A stretch of DNA of 64,000 bases from Streptomyces fumanus (GTDB lineage: Bacteria > Actinomycetota > Actinomycetes > Streptomycetales > Streptomycetaceae), in assembly GCF_014655295.1 (NCBI RefSeq), contig NZ_BNBI01000004.1, forward strand, positions 62,001 to 126,000. Direction: 5' to 3'. Both the position numbers and the translations under genes were made by a program. Of the stretch, positions 7,450 to 17,568 are shown piece by piece (the first letter of the stretch is position 1; every line of letters starts with the position of its first letter). Below the pieces are notes generated by a model, which saw only the letters and a list, made by a program, of their open reading frames with translations, was not told the DNA's origin and did no database searches.

Positions 7450-8778
7450 ATGAACGCGAAGCCGCCGCCCACGACCGGTTCTTTCGCCGCGCTCGGACTC
7501 CCCGCGGCCCTGCTGACGACGATGACCGGCCTGGGCATCACCGAGCCGTTCCCCGTCCAGGCGGCGGCCCTGCCCGCCGCGCTGGCCGGCCGGGACGTCC
7601 TCGCCCGGGCCCGGACCGGCTCCGGCAAGACCCTCGCCTTCGGGCTCGCCCTGCTCACCCGGACCGCGGGAGTGCGCGCGGAGCCGAAGCGCCCGCTCGC
7701 CCTGGTCCTGGTCCCCACCCGGGAACTCGCCCAGCAGGTCACCGACGCGCTGGAACCGTACGCCCGGGCGCTGGAGCTGCGCCTGGCCACCGTGGTCGGC
7801 GGCCTGTCCGCCAACCGGCAGACGGCGGCGCTGCGGGCCGGTGCCGAGGTCGTCGTCGCCACCCCGGGACGGCTGGCCGACCTGGTCTCCCGCCGGGACT
7901 GCCATCTGGACCGGGTCCGCGTCACGGTGCTCGACGAGGCGGACCGGATGTGCGACCTCGGCTTCCTGCCGCAGGTGGCCGACCTCCTCGGCCGGGTCCG
8001 CCCCGACGGGCAGCGGCTGCTCTTCTCGGCCACCCTCGACGGCGACGTCGACCAGTTGGTGCGCGACCACCTGCACGACCCGGTCCTGGCCGCCGTCGAC
8101 CCGGGGGAGAGTGCGGTCACCACCCTGGAGCACCACGTCCTGGTCGTGCACCCCGCCGACAAGTACGCGACGGCGACCGAGATCGCCGCGCGGGACGGCC
8201 GGGTGCTGATGTTCCTGGACACCAAGGCCGGCGTCGACCGGTTCACCCGTCATCTGCGGGCCGCGGGGATCTCCGCCGGCGCGCTGCACAGCGGCAAGTC
8301 GCAGCCGCAGCGCACCCACACCCTCGCCCGGTTCCGGGAGGGCGCGACCACCGTGCTGGTCGCCACCGACGTGGCGGCCCGCGGCATCCACGTCGACGAC
8401 CTCGACCTCGTCGTCAACGTCGACCCGCCCGCCGACGCCAAGGACTACCTCCACCGCGGCGGACGCACCGCCCGCGCCGGGGCGTCCGGCAAGGTGGTCA
8501 CCCTGGTCACTCCCGACCAGCGGCGCGACGCCAACCGGACGATGTCCGAGGCCGGAGTCCGCCCGGCGGTGACCCAGGTGCGCTCCGGCGAGCAGCGGCT
8601 GACCGACCTCACCGGGGCGAGGCGCCCGCCGGCCGGCGGGCGGGGCAGCGGGGGCGACGCGCCCTTCCGGGGCCTGGGCACCCGCCCCGGCCGCCCGGCG
8701 AAGGAGTCCCGCCGGACCGCCGAGGCCCGCCGGACGGCGGAGGCGCGGGCGGCGGCACGGGTACGCAAGGGCCGCTGA
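7450..8778 (+). CDS. DEAD-box ATP-dependent RNA helicase (RhlE-like)
   Basis: 442 residues from the ATG at 7450, which has AGGAAGG upstream; an in-frame ATG-like start at 7393 lies within the hairpin and is rejected. In order: Q-motif region with FPVQ, Walker A ARTGSGKT, PTRELAQQ, TPGRLADL, DEAD in VLDEADRM, SAT in LFSATLD, then the second RecA domain with VATDVAARGIHVDDLDLVVN and HRGGRTARAG. The C-terminus is a short Arg/Gly-rich tail, as in cold-shock and ribosome-assembly helicases. It remodels structured RNA. The hairpin in its leader may be autoregulatory. Confidence 0.95.
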   Translation: MNAKPPPTTGSFAALGLPAALLTTMTGLGITEPFPVQAAALPAALAGRDVLARARTGSGKTLAFGLALLTRTAGVRAEPKRPLALVLVPTRELAQQVTDALEPYARALELRLATVVGGLSANRQTAALRAGAEVVVATPGRLADLVSRRDCHLDRVRVTVLDEADRMCDLGFLPQVADLLGRVRPDGQRLLFSATLDGDVDQLVRDHLHDPVLAAVDPGESAVTTLEHHVLVVHPADKYATATEIAARDGRVLMFLDTKAGVDRFTRHLRAAGISAGALHSGKSQPQRTHTLARFREGATTVLVATDVAARGIHVDDLDLVVNVDPPADAKDYLHRGGRTARAGASGKVVTLVTPDQRRDANRTMSEAGVRPAVTQVRSGEQRLTDLTGARRPPAGGRGSGGDAPFRGLGTRPGRPAKESRRTAEARRTAEARAAARVRKGR

Positions 8779-8780
8779 GC

Positions 8781-8870
8781 GCGCCACCGTGCCCCGGGGC
8801 GCGACCTCACCTGCGGGTCGGGGCCGCGCCACCGTGCCCGGGGGCGCGACGTCACCTGCGGGTCGGGGCC
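8781..8870. repeat. 45-bp tandem duplication spanning the MFS 3' end
   Basis: Two adjacent 45-bp units, 8781-8825 and 8826-8870, differ at only two positions. The second unit contains the stop codon and last codons of the minus-strand MFS gene, so the first is a duplicated copy of that gene's end lying past its stop. Each unit carries a GCCCCGGGGC-like self-complementary core, which may act in termination between the convergent genes. Confidence 0.9.
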
Positions 8871-10096
8871 GGCTCCGGCCCGGCGGGCAGCGGTGCCGGG
8901 CGGCGGGGGAGCAGCAGTGGGGTCGCCAGCAGCAGGACGCCGGCCAGGCCGATGGCCGTGCGCGGGCCGAGCACTCCGCCCAGTACGCCCCACAGGGCGG
9001 TCAGCAGCGCGGTCGACGCCTTGGCCGTCACCGACCAGGCGGACAGGGCGCGTACGACCCGGTCGGCCGGGAGGCGCTCCAGGCGGCAGGTGGCGCAGAC
9101 CGGGTTGAAGACCCCGCAGCAGAGGATCAGCGCGAGTTCCACGCCGATCACCAGCAGCAGCCCGCCGGTACCCGGCCCCAGGAAGGCCAGGCCGACCGGC
9201 CACAGGGCGCGCAGCGCCCCGGAGCCCACCAGGACCCGGTGCGATCCGAACCGGGTGACCAGCGGCCGGGCCAGCCGTGACCCGAGCAGCCCGCCGACCG
9301 AGGGCGCGGCGAAGGCGAGCCCGTACTGCCACGGCGCGAACCCCAGCGGGCCGAGCATCAGCACCGCCAGCAGCGGCTGGGTGGCCATCACCAGGCCGTT
9401 GAAGACGGCGGTGCTGAGGAACAGCGGGCGCAGCACCGGGTCGGCGAGGAGGTACCGCCAGCCGTCCAGCAGTTCCCCGGCCCGCATCCGCGCGGCCGGC
9501 CGGGGCCGTGGGCGCGGTTCCCGTCCGTCCGTCGCGCGGATGCCCAGGGCGGAGAGCAGATAGCTGACCGCGTCGGCCACCACCGTCGCCACCGGCCCGA
9601 GCAGCCCGATCAGCGCACCGCCCAGCGGCGGCCCGACGATCGTCGCCGTCCAGGCCGTCGACTCGAACCGGGCGTTGGCCAGGAGCAGGTCCTCGGCGGG
9701 CAGCAGGGTCTTCAGATACGCCCCAAAGGCCGCGCGGAACGTGATGTCGGCCGCCGCGACCAGCACCGACACCAGCAGGAGCTGGACGAAGGTGAGCACC
9801 CCGAGCGCGTACGCGGCGGGGACCGTCAGCAGCGCCGCGCACCGCACCAGGTCCGTCGCGATCAGCACCGGCCGCTTGCGGCGGAACTCCACCCACGGCC
9901 CGAGCGGCACCGCCACGGCCGCGCCCACCGCCGACCCCGCGGCGGAGAGCGCCGCGACCTGCGCCGGCCCGGCGTGCAGCACCCGGATCGCGATCAGCGG
10001 GAAGGCCCCGAAGGCCAGCCAGGTGCCGAGCGCGCTGGTCCCGTACGCCGCCCGGAGCCACCCCAGCGACCGCCCCGGCTGCTTCCCGCTCCCCAT
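8852..10096 (-). CDS. MFS transporter (MFS_3 / enterobactin-exporter-like)
   Basis: 414 residues from the ATG at 10096, which has GGAGG eight bases upstream; the longer frame to 10168 has no better start. Twelve hydrophobic segments are seen, with an RRKRPVLIATDLVR loop after the second, as in the EntS-like MFS_3 group of exporters. It is divergent from a LysR gene and 125 bases from it. Its last codons fall in a 45-bp tandem duplication. The substrate is unknown. Confidence 0.88.
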   Translation of the reverse strand: MGSGKQPGRSLGWLRAAYGTSALGTWLAFGAFPLIAIRVLHAGPAQVAALSAAGSAVGAAVAVPLGPWVEFRRKRPVLIATDLVRCAALLTVPAAYALGVLTFVQLLLVSVLVAAADITFRAAFGAYLKTLLPAEDLLLANARFESTAWTATIVGPPLGGALIGLLGPVATVVADAVSYLLSALGIRATDGREPRPRPRPAARMRAGELLDGWRYLLADPVLRPLFLSTAVFNGLVMATQPLLAVLMLGPLGFAPWQYGLAFAAPSVGGLLGSRLARPLVTRFGSHRVLVGSGALRALWPVGLAFLGPGTGGLLLVIGVELALILCCGVFNPVCATCRLERLPADRVVRALSAWSVTAKASTALLTALWGVLGGVLGPRTAIGLAGVLLLATPLLLPRRPAPLPAGPEPAPTRR

Positions 10097-10221
10097 CCCG
10101 GCACCCTCCATCCGTACAACCGACCCGCGACCGGGAGCATCGAACCGGGCACCGGAGCCGCAGATCAAACAACCGCGGACCCGGCGGCCACAACCACCGG
10201 TTGTGCCCCTAGGGTGCCGGG

Positions 10222-11157
10222 ATGGACCTCGACACCGTGCGGACCTTCGTCGCCGCCGCCGACGCGGGACAGTTCCAGGAGGCCGCCGCCGAGCTGGCCG
10301 TCACCCAGCAGGCCGTCTCCAAGCGCGTCGCCGCGCTCGAACGCGAGCTGGGGGTGCGGCTGTTCACCCGCACCCCGCGCGGCGTCCGGCCGACCATCGA
10401 CGGGCAGGCGTTCCTGCCGCACGCGCGGGAACTGCTCCGGGTCGCCGACCGCGCGGTCGCCTCCGTGCGCACCGGCCGCCGCCCGCTGCGCGTCGACGTG
10501 ATCGCCTCCCGCAGCGCGCAGGCGGGACTGCTGCGCGACTTCCACCGCGCGCACCCCGGGATCGACCTCGACGTGGTGATGCTCTGGGACATCGACACGG
10601 CCGTCGGCGCGATCCGCTCCGGCACCATCGACGCGTCCTTCCGGGCCGTCGCCGCCCCCGGCCGGCCCCTGCCCGAGGACATCGCCGCCGTCCGGGTGCT
10701 GGACGAGCCGCTCGACCTGCTCACCGGCCCCGGGCACGCGCTGGCCGGCGCCCGCTCGGTGCCCCTCGCCGAGCTGGCCGGGCACCGGATCTGGATGCCC
10801 GGTGCCGTCCCCGGCACCGAGTGGGCCGCCTACTACGACGACCTGGTCGCCGAGTTCGGCCTGACCATCGAGGCGACCGGGCCCAACTTCGGCTCCGACG
10901 CGCTGCTGGACACCATCGCCGACACCCCCGCCCTGGCCACCTTCATGGGCGGCCGGACCCGCCTCGTCTGGCCCGCCGGGCACGGCCTGCGCCGCGTCCC
11001 GGTGACCGACCCGACGCCCGTCTACCCGCACTGCCTGCTGTGGCACCGCGACAACCCGCACCCCGCCCTGGCCACCCTCCGCGCCCACCTCGCCACCGCC
11101 ACGGCCGGCCGGGCCACCGGGGAAACCTGGACCCCGGACTGGGCCCTCCGGCGCTGA
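10222..11157 (+). CDS. LysR-family transcriptional regulator
   Basis: 311 residues. The N-terminal winged HTH (residues 1-60) has LDTVRTFVAAADAGQFQEAA, VTQQAVSKRVAALERELGV and RLFTRTPRGV, then a PBP2-type effector domain. It is divergent from the MFS exporter at 8852-10096, so that exporter is the likely target. LysR proteins usually bind a T-N11-A dyad; in the intergenic DNA the sequence CAACCGCGG...CCACAACCACCGGTTGTG near 10168-10205 contains CCACAACC/GGTTGTG half-sites that could serve. Confidence 0.93.
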   Translation: MDLDTVRTFVAAADAGQFQEAAAELAVTQQAVSKRVAALERELGVRLFTRTPRGVRPTIDGQAFLPHARELLRVADRAVASVRTGRRPLRVDVIASRSAQAGLLRDFHRAHPGIDLDVVMLWDIDTAVGAIRSGTIDASFRAVAAPGRPLPEDIAAVRVLDEPLDLLTGPGHALAGARSVPLAELAGHRIWMPGAVPGTEWAAYYDDLVAEFGLTIEATGPNFGSDALLDTIADTPALATFMGGRTRLVWPAGHGLRRVPVTDPTPVYPHCLLWHRDNPHPALATLRAHLATATAGRATGETWTPDWALRR

Positions 11158-11205
11158 ATCCCCCGCCACCGGGCGCGCTCGTCCCCCGCGGCGAGGTCCC
11201 GCGGC

Positions 11206-12153
11206 TCACCCCCGCTCCCGGCCCCCGGCCAGGACCGCGGCACGCCGGAACTCGCTCGGGCTGGTGCCCCGGACCCGTTTGAACGCCGCGCTGAACCCGA
11301 ACGGGTCCGAGTAGCCCACCGCGCGGGCGACGTTGGCGACGGTCGCGGACTCCCGCTCCGCCAGCAGGTCCGCCGCGAGCGTCATGCGCCAGCGGGTGAG
11401 GTAGGTCAGCGGCGGCTCGCCCACCTGCTCGGCGAACCGCTTCGCCAGCGTCGAACGCGACACCCCGACCCGCTCCGCCAGCGCCGCGACCGTCCACGGT
11501 GCCGCCGGCTCGGCGTGCAGCAGCCGCAGCGCCTCCCCGGCCACCGGGTCCCGCTGGGCCGCCCACCACGCCGGGGGCTGGCCGCCGGGCCGGTCGAACC
11601 ACTCGCGCAGCGTGCACACCAGCATCCAGTCCAGCAGCCGGTCGAGCACCACCTGCTGCCCCGGCGCGTCGACGGCGACCTCGGCGGCGAGGTGGTCCAG
11701 CACGGGGTCGGCCGTGCCCCCGCCGCCCACCCGCAGGACGACGGGCAGCGCGTCCAGCAGCCGGTGACTGATCGCGCCCCGCACCGGATACGCCCCGACG
11801 ATCAGGGTCGTCGCCCCCTCGCCGTGGCCGTCGTGCCAGCCGAGCCGGTGCCGGGTCCCGCCCTGCTCGGGCGTCGCACAGTGCTCCCCGCACGCCACCG
11901 GTTCGGCCCGGGTGCCCGGCTCGTCGACGAACATGAACGTCGTCGGACCGCGCACGACGACCGTCTCCCGGGCCCGCAGCGGCTCGGGCGGCCCGCCCTC
12001 CGGCACGATCCAGCCGTCCCCGCCCAGCACGGTGCACAGCGTCAGCGGCGCCCCGTCCACGAAGTGCAGCGCCCACGGCGGGCGCAGCGCCGAACTGCCG
12101 AACAACGACCCGTGCGCCCGCACCCCGCGGATCAGATCACTGAACACGTCCAC
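11206..12153 (-). CDS. AraC-family regulator with cupin sensor domain
   Basis: Start taken as the GTG at 12153, giving MDVFSDLIRG as in relatives; TTG at 12162 is an alternative. 315 residues. The N-terminal half is a cupin_6-like sensor (RETVVVRGP, GEHCATPEQ). The C-terminal two HTH units read VAALAERVGVSRSTLAKRF and VANVARAVGYSDPFGFSAAFKRV, ending in GTSPSEFRR. This subfamily often controls neighbouring reductases or exporters, but here it stands between convergent or unrelated genes and no partner is obvious. Confidence 0.92.
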   Translation of the reverse strand: MDVFSDLIRGVRAHGSLFGSSALRPPWALHFVDGAPLTLCTVLGGDGWIVPEGGPPEPLRARETVVVRGPTTFMFVDEPGTRAEPVACGEHCATPEQGGTRHRLGWHDGHGEGATTLIVGAYPVRGAISHRLLDALPVVLRVGGGGTADPVLDHLAAEVAVDAPGQQVVLDRLLDWMLVCTLREWFDRPGGQPPAWWAAQRDPVAGEALRLLHAEPAAPWTVAALAERVGVSRSTLAKRFAEQVGEPPLTYLTRWRMTLAADLLAERESATVANVARAVGYSDPFGFSAAFKRVRGTSPSEFRRAAVLAGGRERG

Positions 12154-12259
12154 CCCGCCCAAGGTAGACGACTGCCCAGCGGATCCGGCTCCCGCCTACG
12201 AGAACGTCCGGGACGGCCGGGTGCGCGCGGGGCCGTGAGCGCCCCGCCCGCCGCCCGGC

Positions 12260-14791
12260 TCAGTGGGTCCTGAGGGCCGCTCCCCCCGGTTCGAGGCCGT
12301 GGTCGTGGACGTAGCGGGCCAGGGCGACGCGGGAGCGGATGTCGAGCTTTCCGTAGATGCGCCGCAGGTGGTAGTTGACCGTGTGCGGGGAGAGGTGGAC
12401 GCGCTGGGCGACCTGGCGGTTGGTCAGGCCCCGGGCGACCAGGCCGGCGATGGTGTGCTCCATGTCGGTCAGGGGCTCCGCGGGGCGCGGCGGGGCGGGC
12501 TGCCGCTGGTGGGCGGTGGCGTCGACCAGGGTCATCCGGCCCACGTGGTCGCGGGTGGTCCAGGTACCGGTGGGCCGGGACGGGGCCAACTGCGGCCGGG
12601 CGTCCGGCGGCACCTGGCGTTCGTTCAGCAGCTCCGTCAGGTCCTGTGCCGCGCACGCCCGGGTCCAGGCGTCCGGATGCTCCGCCGCGACCCGCGCGAT
12701 CCCGTCCGGGTCGCACTCGTACAGCGACCGCGCGTGCAGGGCGGCCAGTCGGACGGCGGGCGCGTCGGGGTTGTCCGCCGCCAGCCTCTCCACGGTCCGC
12801 AGGGCGGTGTCGGCGAGCGCGGGGTCGCCGGCCCGGCGGGAGAAGCGGACGAACCAGGCCGCCGCGCCCGGCTCCGCCAGCAGCAGCGGCCGCGAGGACG
12901 GCAGCGGCACGGGGGCGGCGGCGAGCAGCCCGGCCGCCTCGCGGACCTCGTTGCGCGCGGCGTGCAGCAGCACGTCCAGCCAGTGGCAGCGCAGCGCCAG
13001 GTGCGGCACCGCCTCCAGGGCGGCCCGGTGCTCCCGGCAGCGGGCGAGGTGCCCGGCGGCCGACCCGGTGTCGCCCGCGAGCAGGTCGGCGCGGCACAGC
13101 GTGGCCGACGCCCACGCGGCGAGGCCCGGCAGCCCGCCGTCCGCCGCGGCCGACCGCACGCCCCGCGCCCGCCGCCGGGCGGCGTCGGGCTCCCCGGCCC
13201 GCAGCGCCGCCGCCGCCCGCACCAGCTCCGCGGCGAGCCCGAACACGGCGTCGTCCTTCTCCGCCGGCACCCGGCCGAGGAGGTCGCGCGCCTCGTCGAG
13301 GTCGCCCAGCGCGACCAGCTTGGCCGCGAGCGCCAATCGGGGGTACGCGCCGCCGGCCGGCGGCACGGGCGGCAGGGGCTGGTCGACGGCGAGGCGGCCC
13401 CAGCGGACGGCCTCCGCCGTACGGCCCTCGGCCCACTCCAGACCGGACAGGACCACCGCGGCCGTCCGCGCGGCCTCCGGCCCGGCCCCGGCCAACTGGT
13501 CGATCACGGCGTCGGCCCAGGCGTCGGCGAGCGGCACGGAACCGGCCGCCGGACCGGTCCGGTCCGCCGCGAAGGCCGCGCCCGCGTGTCCGCCCGCCAG
13601 CACGAAGTCGGCCATCAGGCCCCGCAGGACCAGCTCCTCCGGGGCCGGGAGCCGCCGGTTGAGGGCGCTGCGGACCAGCAGCACCACCGACTCGGTGTGC
13701 CCGGTCCGCAGCAGCGTCCGGATCGCGCCCGTGGTGCCCGCACCGCCCGGCAGCACCGCGCCGTGCCGCTCCCGCGCGCCCTCCCGGCGGCCCAGCTCGG
13801 CCAGGCCCAGCTCCGCCGGACCCGGGTCCGCCGGGCCCAGGCCGGACGGATCGTGGGCGGCGGCGCCCGGCCGGGCCGCGCAGCGCCGCGCCTCCTGGTG
13901 CAGGGCGTCCCGCACGGCCGCCGGGATCGACTCGTACACCGACCGCCAGACCAGCGGCTGCTGGAAGCTCACCCCGTCGTCGGCGAAGGTGAGCAGCCCG
14001 GCGGCCACGGTCTCGTCGAGGGCGGGCAGCAGCGCGGCGGTCCCGGTCCCCAGCATCGCCGCGGCCTGCGACAGCGGGAACGTACGGCCCAGGATCGTAC
14101 CCACCCGCAGCAGTTGCACCGACTCCTTGGACAACTGCCGCAGATGCTCGTCGACCGCCGCCCGCACCCGCGCCGGAAGCTGCCGCGGGGTGAGCCGGAT
14201 CAGCTCGCCCCCGGGACCGATGCGGCCCTCCTCGGCCAGCCCCTCGACCAGCTCCACGATCAGCCGGGGATTGCCGTGCGCGCAGTTCACCACGTCCAGC
14301 AGCCCGGCCGTCGGCGGGACGCCGATCAGGTCACGGACCAGGCCCCGGACCGCCCCGCCGGTCAGCGGCGACAGCTCCAGCACGTCCACCCGGGCCCCGG
14401 CCGCCGCGCACGGAACGGCCTGGGCGGTGGCGGCGCGGGCCAGCAGCAGCGTCGGCGACGGCGCGGGCTCCTGCCGTACCGTGCGCAGCAGGGTGTGCAG
14501 CTCACCGGCGGTCAGTGCCGCCACGTCGTCCAGCACCAGCAGCGCCCGGTCGCCGGGGGAGTGCGGGCGGTGGCCCGGCAGCAGCGCCCTGAGGTCGCCC
14601 GTGCGCGGGTGGTGGACGGTCAGACCGCGCTGCCGCGCGTGCCGGGCCGCCTCGCTCAGCAGTCTGGTCTTGCCGATGCCGGTCTGGCCGCTGACGACCA
14701 GGACCCGGGGCGCGTCGTGTTCCGCCCGGTCGAGGAGGCCGGCGATGCGCCGCTGCTCCTCCTCGCGCCCGTGCAGCCTGACTTCGGGCAT
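12260..14791 (-). CDS. Large LuxR-family (LAL) pathway regulator
   Basis: 843 residues. The AAA-type ATPase front has Walker A SGQTGIGKTRLL (about residues 34-45) and Walker B LLVLDDVAAL. A long Ala/Leu/Arg-rich helical middle follows. The C-terminal LuxR HTH (about 775-835) has LTDMEHTIAGLVARGLTNRQ and then VHLSPHTVNYHLRRIYGKL. LAL proteins are typical activators inside actinomycete biosynthetic clusters. It lies 178 bases downstream of the phzE-like gene on the same strand and is the best candidate regulator of the 14970-22854 locus. The ATG at 14791 has a GGGGG stretch seven bases upstream. Confidence 0.92.
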   Translation of the reverse strand: MPEVRLHGREEEQRRIAGLLDRAEHDAPRVLVVSGQTGIGKTRLLSEAARHARQRGLTVHHPRTGDLRALLPGHRPHSPGDRALLVLDDVAALTAGELHTLLRTVRQEPAPSPTLLLARAATAQAVPCAAAGARVDVLELSPLTGGAVRGLVRDLIGVPPTAGLLDVVNCAHGNPRLIVELVEGLAEEGRIGPGGELIRLTPRQLPARVRAAVDEHLRQLSKESVQLLRVGTILGRTFPLSQAAAMLGTGTAALLPALDETVAAGLLTFADDGVSFQQPLVWRSVYESIPAAVRDALHQEARRCAARPGAAAHDPSGLGPADPGPAELGLAELGRREGARERHGAVLPGGAGTTGAIRTLLRTGHTESVVLLVRSALNRRLPAPEELVLRGLMADFVLAGGHAGAAFAADRTGPAAGSVPLADAWADAVIDQLAGAGPEAARTAAVVLSGLEWAEGRTAEAVRWGRLAVDQPLPPVPPAGGAYPRLALAAKLVALGDLDEARDLLGRVPAEKDDAVFGLAAELVRAAAALRAGEPDAARRRARGVRSAAADGGLPGLAAWASATLCRADLLAGDTGSAAGHLARCREHRAALEAVPHLALRCHWLDVLLHAARNEVREAAGLLAAAPVPLPSSRPLLLAEPGAAAWFVRFSRRAGDPALADTALRTVERLAADNPDAPAVRLAALHARSLYECDPDGIARVAAEHPDAWTRACAAQDLTELLNERQVPPDARPQLAPSRPTGTWTTRDHVGRMTLVDATAHQRQPAPPRPAEPLTDMEHTIAGLVARGLTNRQVAQRVHLSPHTVNYHLRRIYGKLDIRSRVALARYVHDHGLEPGGAALRTH

Positions 14792-14931
14792 GTGTACCCC
14801 CGTGACGACGTCCAGGACCAGGGACCGCCGGACCGGGGATCGCCCGGACCGCCGTACCGGGAATCAACCATTCCCCATACGGCGGCCCGATGCGGTGACG
14901 CCCCTCACAATCACGCCCGATTGTCTTGTTT

Positions 14932-14953
14932 CGCTACGGTCCCCGGGGTAGCG
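14932..14953. promoter_or_regulatory. Dyad in the LAL promoter / phzE 3' flank
   Basis: CGCTAC at 14932-14937 pairs with GTAGCG at 14948-14953 around a 10-base centre. It lies between the phzE-like stop and the LAL start. An overlapping GGTCCC/GGGACC stem could instead help terminate the phzE transcript. No promoter could be assigned with confidence. Confidence 0.4.
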
Positions 14954-14969
14954 GGACCGCGCCGCGCGG

Positions 14970-16847
14970 TCAGCCCACGGCCGCGCCCAGCACCTCCGTC
15001 AGCAGTCCGCCCACGATGCGCGGCCCGTCCTCGGTCAGCACCGACTCGGGGTGGAACTGCAGGGAGGCGAAGCCCTGGCCGCGCAGCGCGTGGATCTCGC
15101 CGGTCGCCGCGTCCCGGCTGGCCTGCACCACGCCGACCCCGGGGCGGTCGAACTTGTCGTCGTCGCCGCGGGCCGCGAACGTGTTGTAGAAGCCGACGCG
15201 TTCCCGGCGCCCGAACAGGTCGATCTCCTGCTGCACGCCCTGGTTCGGCACCGGGCGGCGGACGATCTCCAGGCCCAGCAGGGTGCTCAGCACCTGGTGG
15301 CTGAGGCAGATGGCGAGGAATGGCCGCCGCTCCCGCAGCAGCGTGCCGACGGCCGACCGCAGATGCGCGATCTTCGGATCGTCCGCGTCGCGCGGATCGC
15401 CGGGGCCGGGGCCCATGACGACCAGGTCGTACCCGTCGAAGCGGTACGGCTCGTCGAAGCGCCGCACGGTCACCGCGGGCCCCATCGCCCGCAGTTGGTG
15501 GTCGATCATCGAGGTGAAGGTGTCCTCGGCGTCGACGACCAGCACCCGGCGCCCGGCCAGCGACGGCACCGCGCGCCCCGGTCCCTCGCCGGTGCCCAGC
15601 CAGAACCCGGCGATGGTCTCGTTGCGCCGGGCCAGCGCCTCGCGCACCCGCGGATGGTCGGCGAAGCGGTCCGGCCCCCGGAACTTCAGCGCGGAGAGCA
15701 GACCGGCCGCCTTCGCCCGGGTCTCGGCGACCTCCGCGCCGGGGTCGGAGTGCCGCACCAGGGTGGCGCCCACCCCGATCCGGACCCGCCCGCCGGCGTC
15801 GATGTCGGCGGTGCGGATGAGGATGGTGGAGTCCAGGGTGCGGCCACCGTGCTCGTCCCGGCCGATCAGGGCCAGCACACCGCTGTAGTAGCCCCGCCCC
15901 TCCGGCTCGTACCGGGAGATCACCTTGGTGGCGCTCTCCAGCGGGCTGCCGGTCACCGTCGGCGCCAGCAGCGTCTCGCGCAGGATCTCGCGGACATCGC
16001 GGCCGGTGCGGCCCTCGATGAAGTACTCGGTGTGCGCCAGTCGGGCCATCTCCTTCAGGTACGGCCCCACCACCCGTACGCCCGGCTCGCAGATCCGGGC
16101 CATCATCTTCAGTTCCTCGTCCACCACCATGTACAGCTCGTCCGACTCCTTGGGGTCGGCGAGGAACGCCATCACCCCGGGCAGCGCCGGGCCGGAGGCG
16201 GGATAGCGGTACGTGCCGCTGATCGGGTTCATCACGGCGGTGCCGTCCGCCAGGCTGATGTGCCGCTCCGGGCTGGCCCCGACGAACGTCCGGCCGCCGG
16301 TGTGCACCAGATACGTCCAGTACGCCCCGGACTCGCGCTCCAGCAACCGCCGGAAGAACGACAGCGCGCTGTGCGGCCCGTACCCGGTGATGTCGGCGAC
16401 GAAGGACCGCTTGAGAACGAAGTTGGCGCCCTCGCCCCGGCCGATCTCCTCGTCGATGACCGTGCGCACCAGACCGGCGTAGCGCGCGTCGTCCGGCTCG
16501 AAGCGCTCACCGGCGAGCGCGACGGGCCGGTCGGGGAGCCGGCCCAGCGCCTCGGCGAGCGGCAGGCGCTGCTGGGCGGCGACGGTCATGGTGAGCAGCG
16601 GCGCGCCGTCGTCGGGGGCGGCGAACCCGCGCTCGCGGACCTGCCGGTAGGGCACGATCGCCAGCACCTCGTGCCCGGCCCCGGCCCCGGCCGCCGGTTC
16701 CGGCAGCGGGATCGCCGCGAGCGTGTCCACCTCGGACATCTCGCCGAGCAGGACCTCCAGGGTGTCACCGGCCCGCTCGGGGCGGTGCAGCAGCGCGTAC
16801 GCGGGCGGCCGCTCCCGCAGCACCCGGGTCAGCAGATCACCGGTCAT
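14970..16847 (-). CDS. phzE: 2-amino-2-desoxyisochorismate (ADIC) synthase, PhzE-like
   Basis: 625 residues, close to Pseudomonas PhzE (about 627): a TrpE-like chorismate domain fused to a type I glutamine amidotransferase. The chorismate domain shows [52 protein letters not shown] and [10 protein letters not shown]. The amidotransferase (from about residue 430) has the nucleophile loop [11 protein letters not shown], a PhzE-type variant, and the His-Glu pair in [11 protein letters not shown]. It converts chorismate and glutamine to ADIC and lacks pyruvate elimination, unlike anthranilate synthase. The ATG at 16847 overlaps the stop of the phzD-like gene. The family-type motifs make anthranilate synthase less likely. 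Confidence 0.92.
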   Translation of the reverse strand: MTGDLLTRVLRERPPAYALLHRPERAGDTLEVLLGEMSEVDTLAAIPLPEPAAGAGAGHEVLAIVPYRQVRERGFAAPDDGAPLLTMTVAAQQRLPLAEALGRLPDRPVALAGERFEPDDARYAGLVRTVIDEEIGRGEGANFVLKRSFVADITGYGPHSALSFFRRLLERESGAYWTYLVHTGGRTFVGASPERHISLADGTAVMNPISGTYRYPASGPALPGVMAFLADPKESDELYMVVDEELKMMARICEPGVRVVGPYLKEMARLAHTEYFIEGRTGRDVREILRETLLAPTVTGSPLESATKVISRYEPEGRGYYSGVLALIGRDEHGGRTLDSTILIRTADIDAGGRVRIGVGATLVRHSDPGAEVAETRAKAAGLLSALKFRGPDRFADHPRVREALARRNETIAGFWLGTGEGPGRAVPSLAGRRVLVVDAEDTFTSMIDHQLRAMGPAVTVRRFDEPYRFDGYDLVVMGPGPGDPRDADDPKIAHLRSAVGTLLRERRPFLAICLSHQVLSTLLGLEIVRRPVPNQGVQQEIDLFGRRERVGFYNTFAARGDDDKFDRPGVGVVQASRDAATGEIHALRGQGFASLQFHPESVLTEDGPRIVGGLLTEVLGAAVG

Positions 16848-17530
16848 CGCAGCCCGCCTCCGTCCGGCCCTTCCGCTCCGTCCGCCGCGGCCGTGTCCAG
16901 CCCGGACAGCAGGGACTTGGCCGTGACGACCTGGGCGCAGCGCCCGGCCGCGTACTCCAGCGCCATCCGGTGGTGCGCCTCGGAGAAGTCGGCGACCGCG
17001 TCGGCCACCAGGAACGTCCGGATGTCGTGGGTGAACGCCTCCACGGCGGTCATCAGCACCCCGACATGGGCGTACACCCCGCAAAGGACGAGCTGGTCGC
17101 GGCCGTGCCGGCGCATCCGTTCCAGCAGGTCGGTCCGGAAGAAGGCGCTGTAGCGCCACTTGGTCAGCAGCCAGTCGTCCGCCGCCGGCGCCAGCTCCGG
17201 GACGACCTCCCGGTCCTCGGGCGCGGGGGTCATGCCCGGACCCCAGAAGTCCAGGAGCAGACCGCGCTGTTCGGGGGTCATCCCGCCGGGCTGGGCGGTG
17301 TAGGCGACCGGTATGCCCAGGGCGGCACAGCGGTCACGGAGCAGGGCCGCGTTGCGCACCAGGTCGTCGCCGGGGGCCTGGCCCGCCGGGAACGACCGCA
17401 GGAAGAAGCGCTGCATGTCGTGGATCAGCAGGACCGCGCGATCGGGGTCCACCGCCCAGTCGGCGGTGTTCGGGGGCAGTTCGCCCTGCGTGGGCATCGG
17501 GTACGGCACGGTGGGGGGAATCCCTGCCAT
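16844..17530 (-). CDS. phzD: Isochorismatase-family ADIC hydrolase, PhzD-like
   Basis: 228 residues. The catalytic Asp is in [12 protein letters not shown] and the Lys in [11 protein letters not shown]. The motif [10 protein letters not shown] has Gly where cysteine-dependent relatives have the nucleophile, as in PhzD/EntB vinyl-ether hydrolases. [25 protein letters not shown] is close to the PhzD block. It should hydrolyse ADIC to trans-2,3-dihydro-3-hydroxyanthranilate (DHHA) and pyruvate. It overlaps the phzE-like gene by ATGA and follows the DAHP synthase by 38 bases, so the three act as one unit. Confidence 0.93.
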   Translation of the reverse strand: MAGIPPTVPYPMPTQGELPPNTADWAVDPDRAVLLIHDMQRFFLRSFPAGQAPGDDLVRNAALLRDRCAALGIPVAYTAQPGGMTPEQRGLLLDFWGPGMTPAPEDREVVPELAPAADDWLLTKWRYSAFFRTDLLERMRRHGRDQLVLCGVYAHVGVLMTAVEAFTHDIRTFLVADAVADFSEAHHRMALEYAAGRCAQVVTAKSLLSGLDTAAADGAEGPDGGGLR

Positions 17531-17568
17531 CGGTTCTCTCGTGTTCCTTCCGTTTCCGGTCCGCCGGG

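Noticed and set aside
12263..15304. Plus-strand frame of about 1000 codons opposite the LAL gene
   Set aside because: No domain, extreme Arg/Gly/Gln content, and the minus strand carries clear AAA and LuxR motifs.
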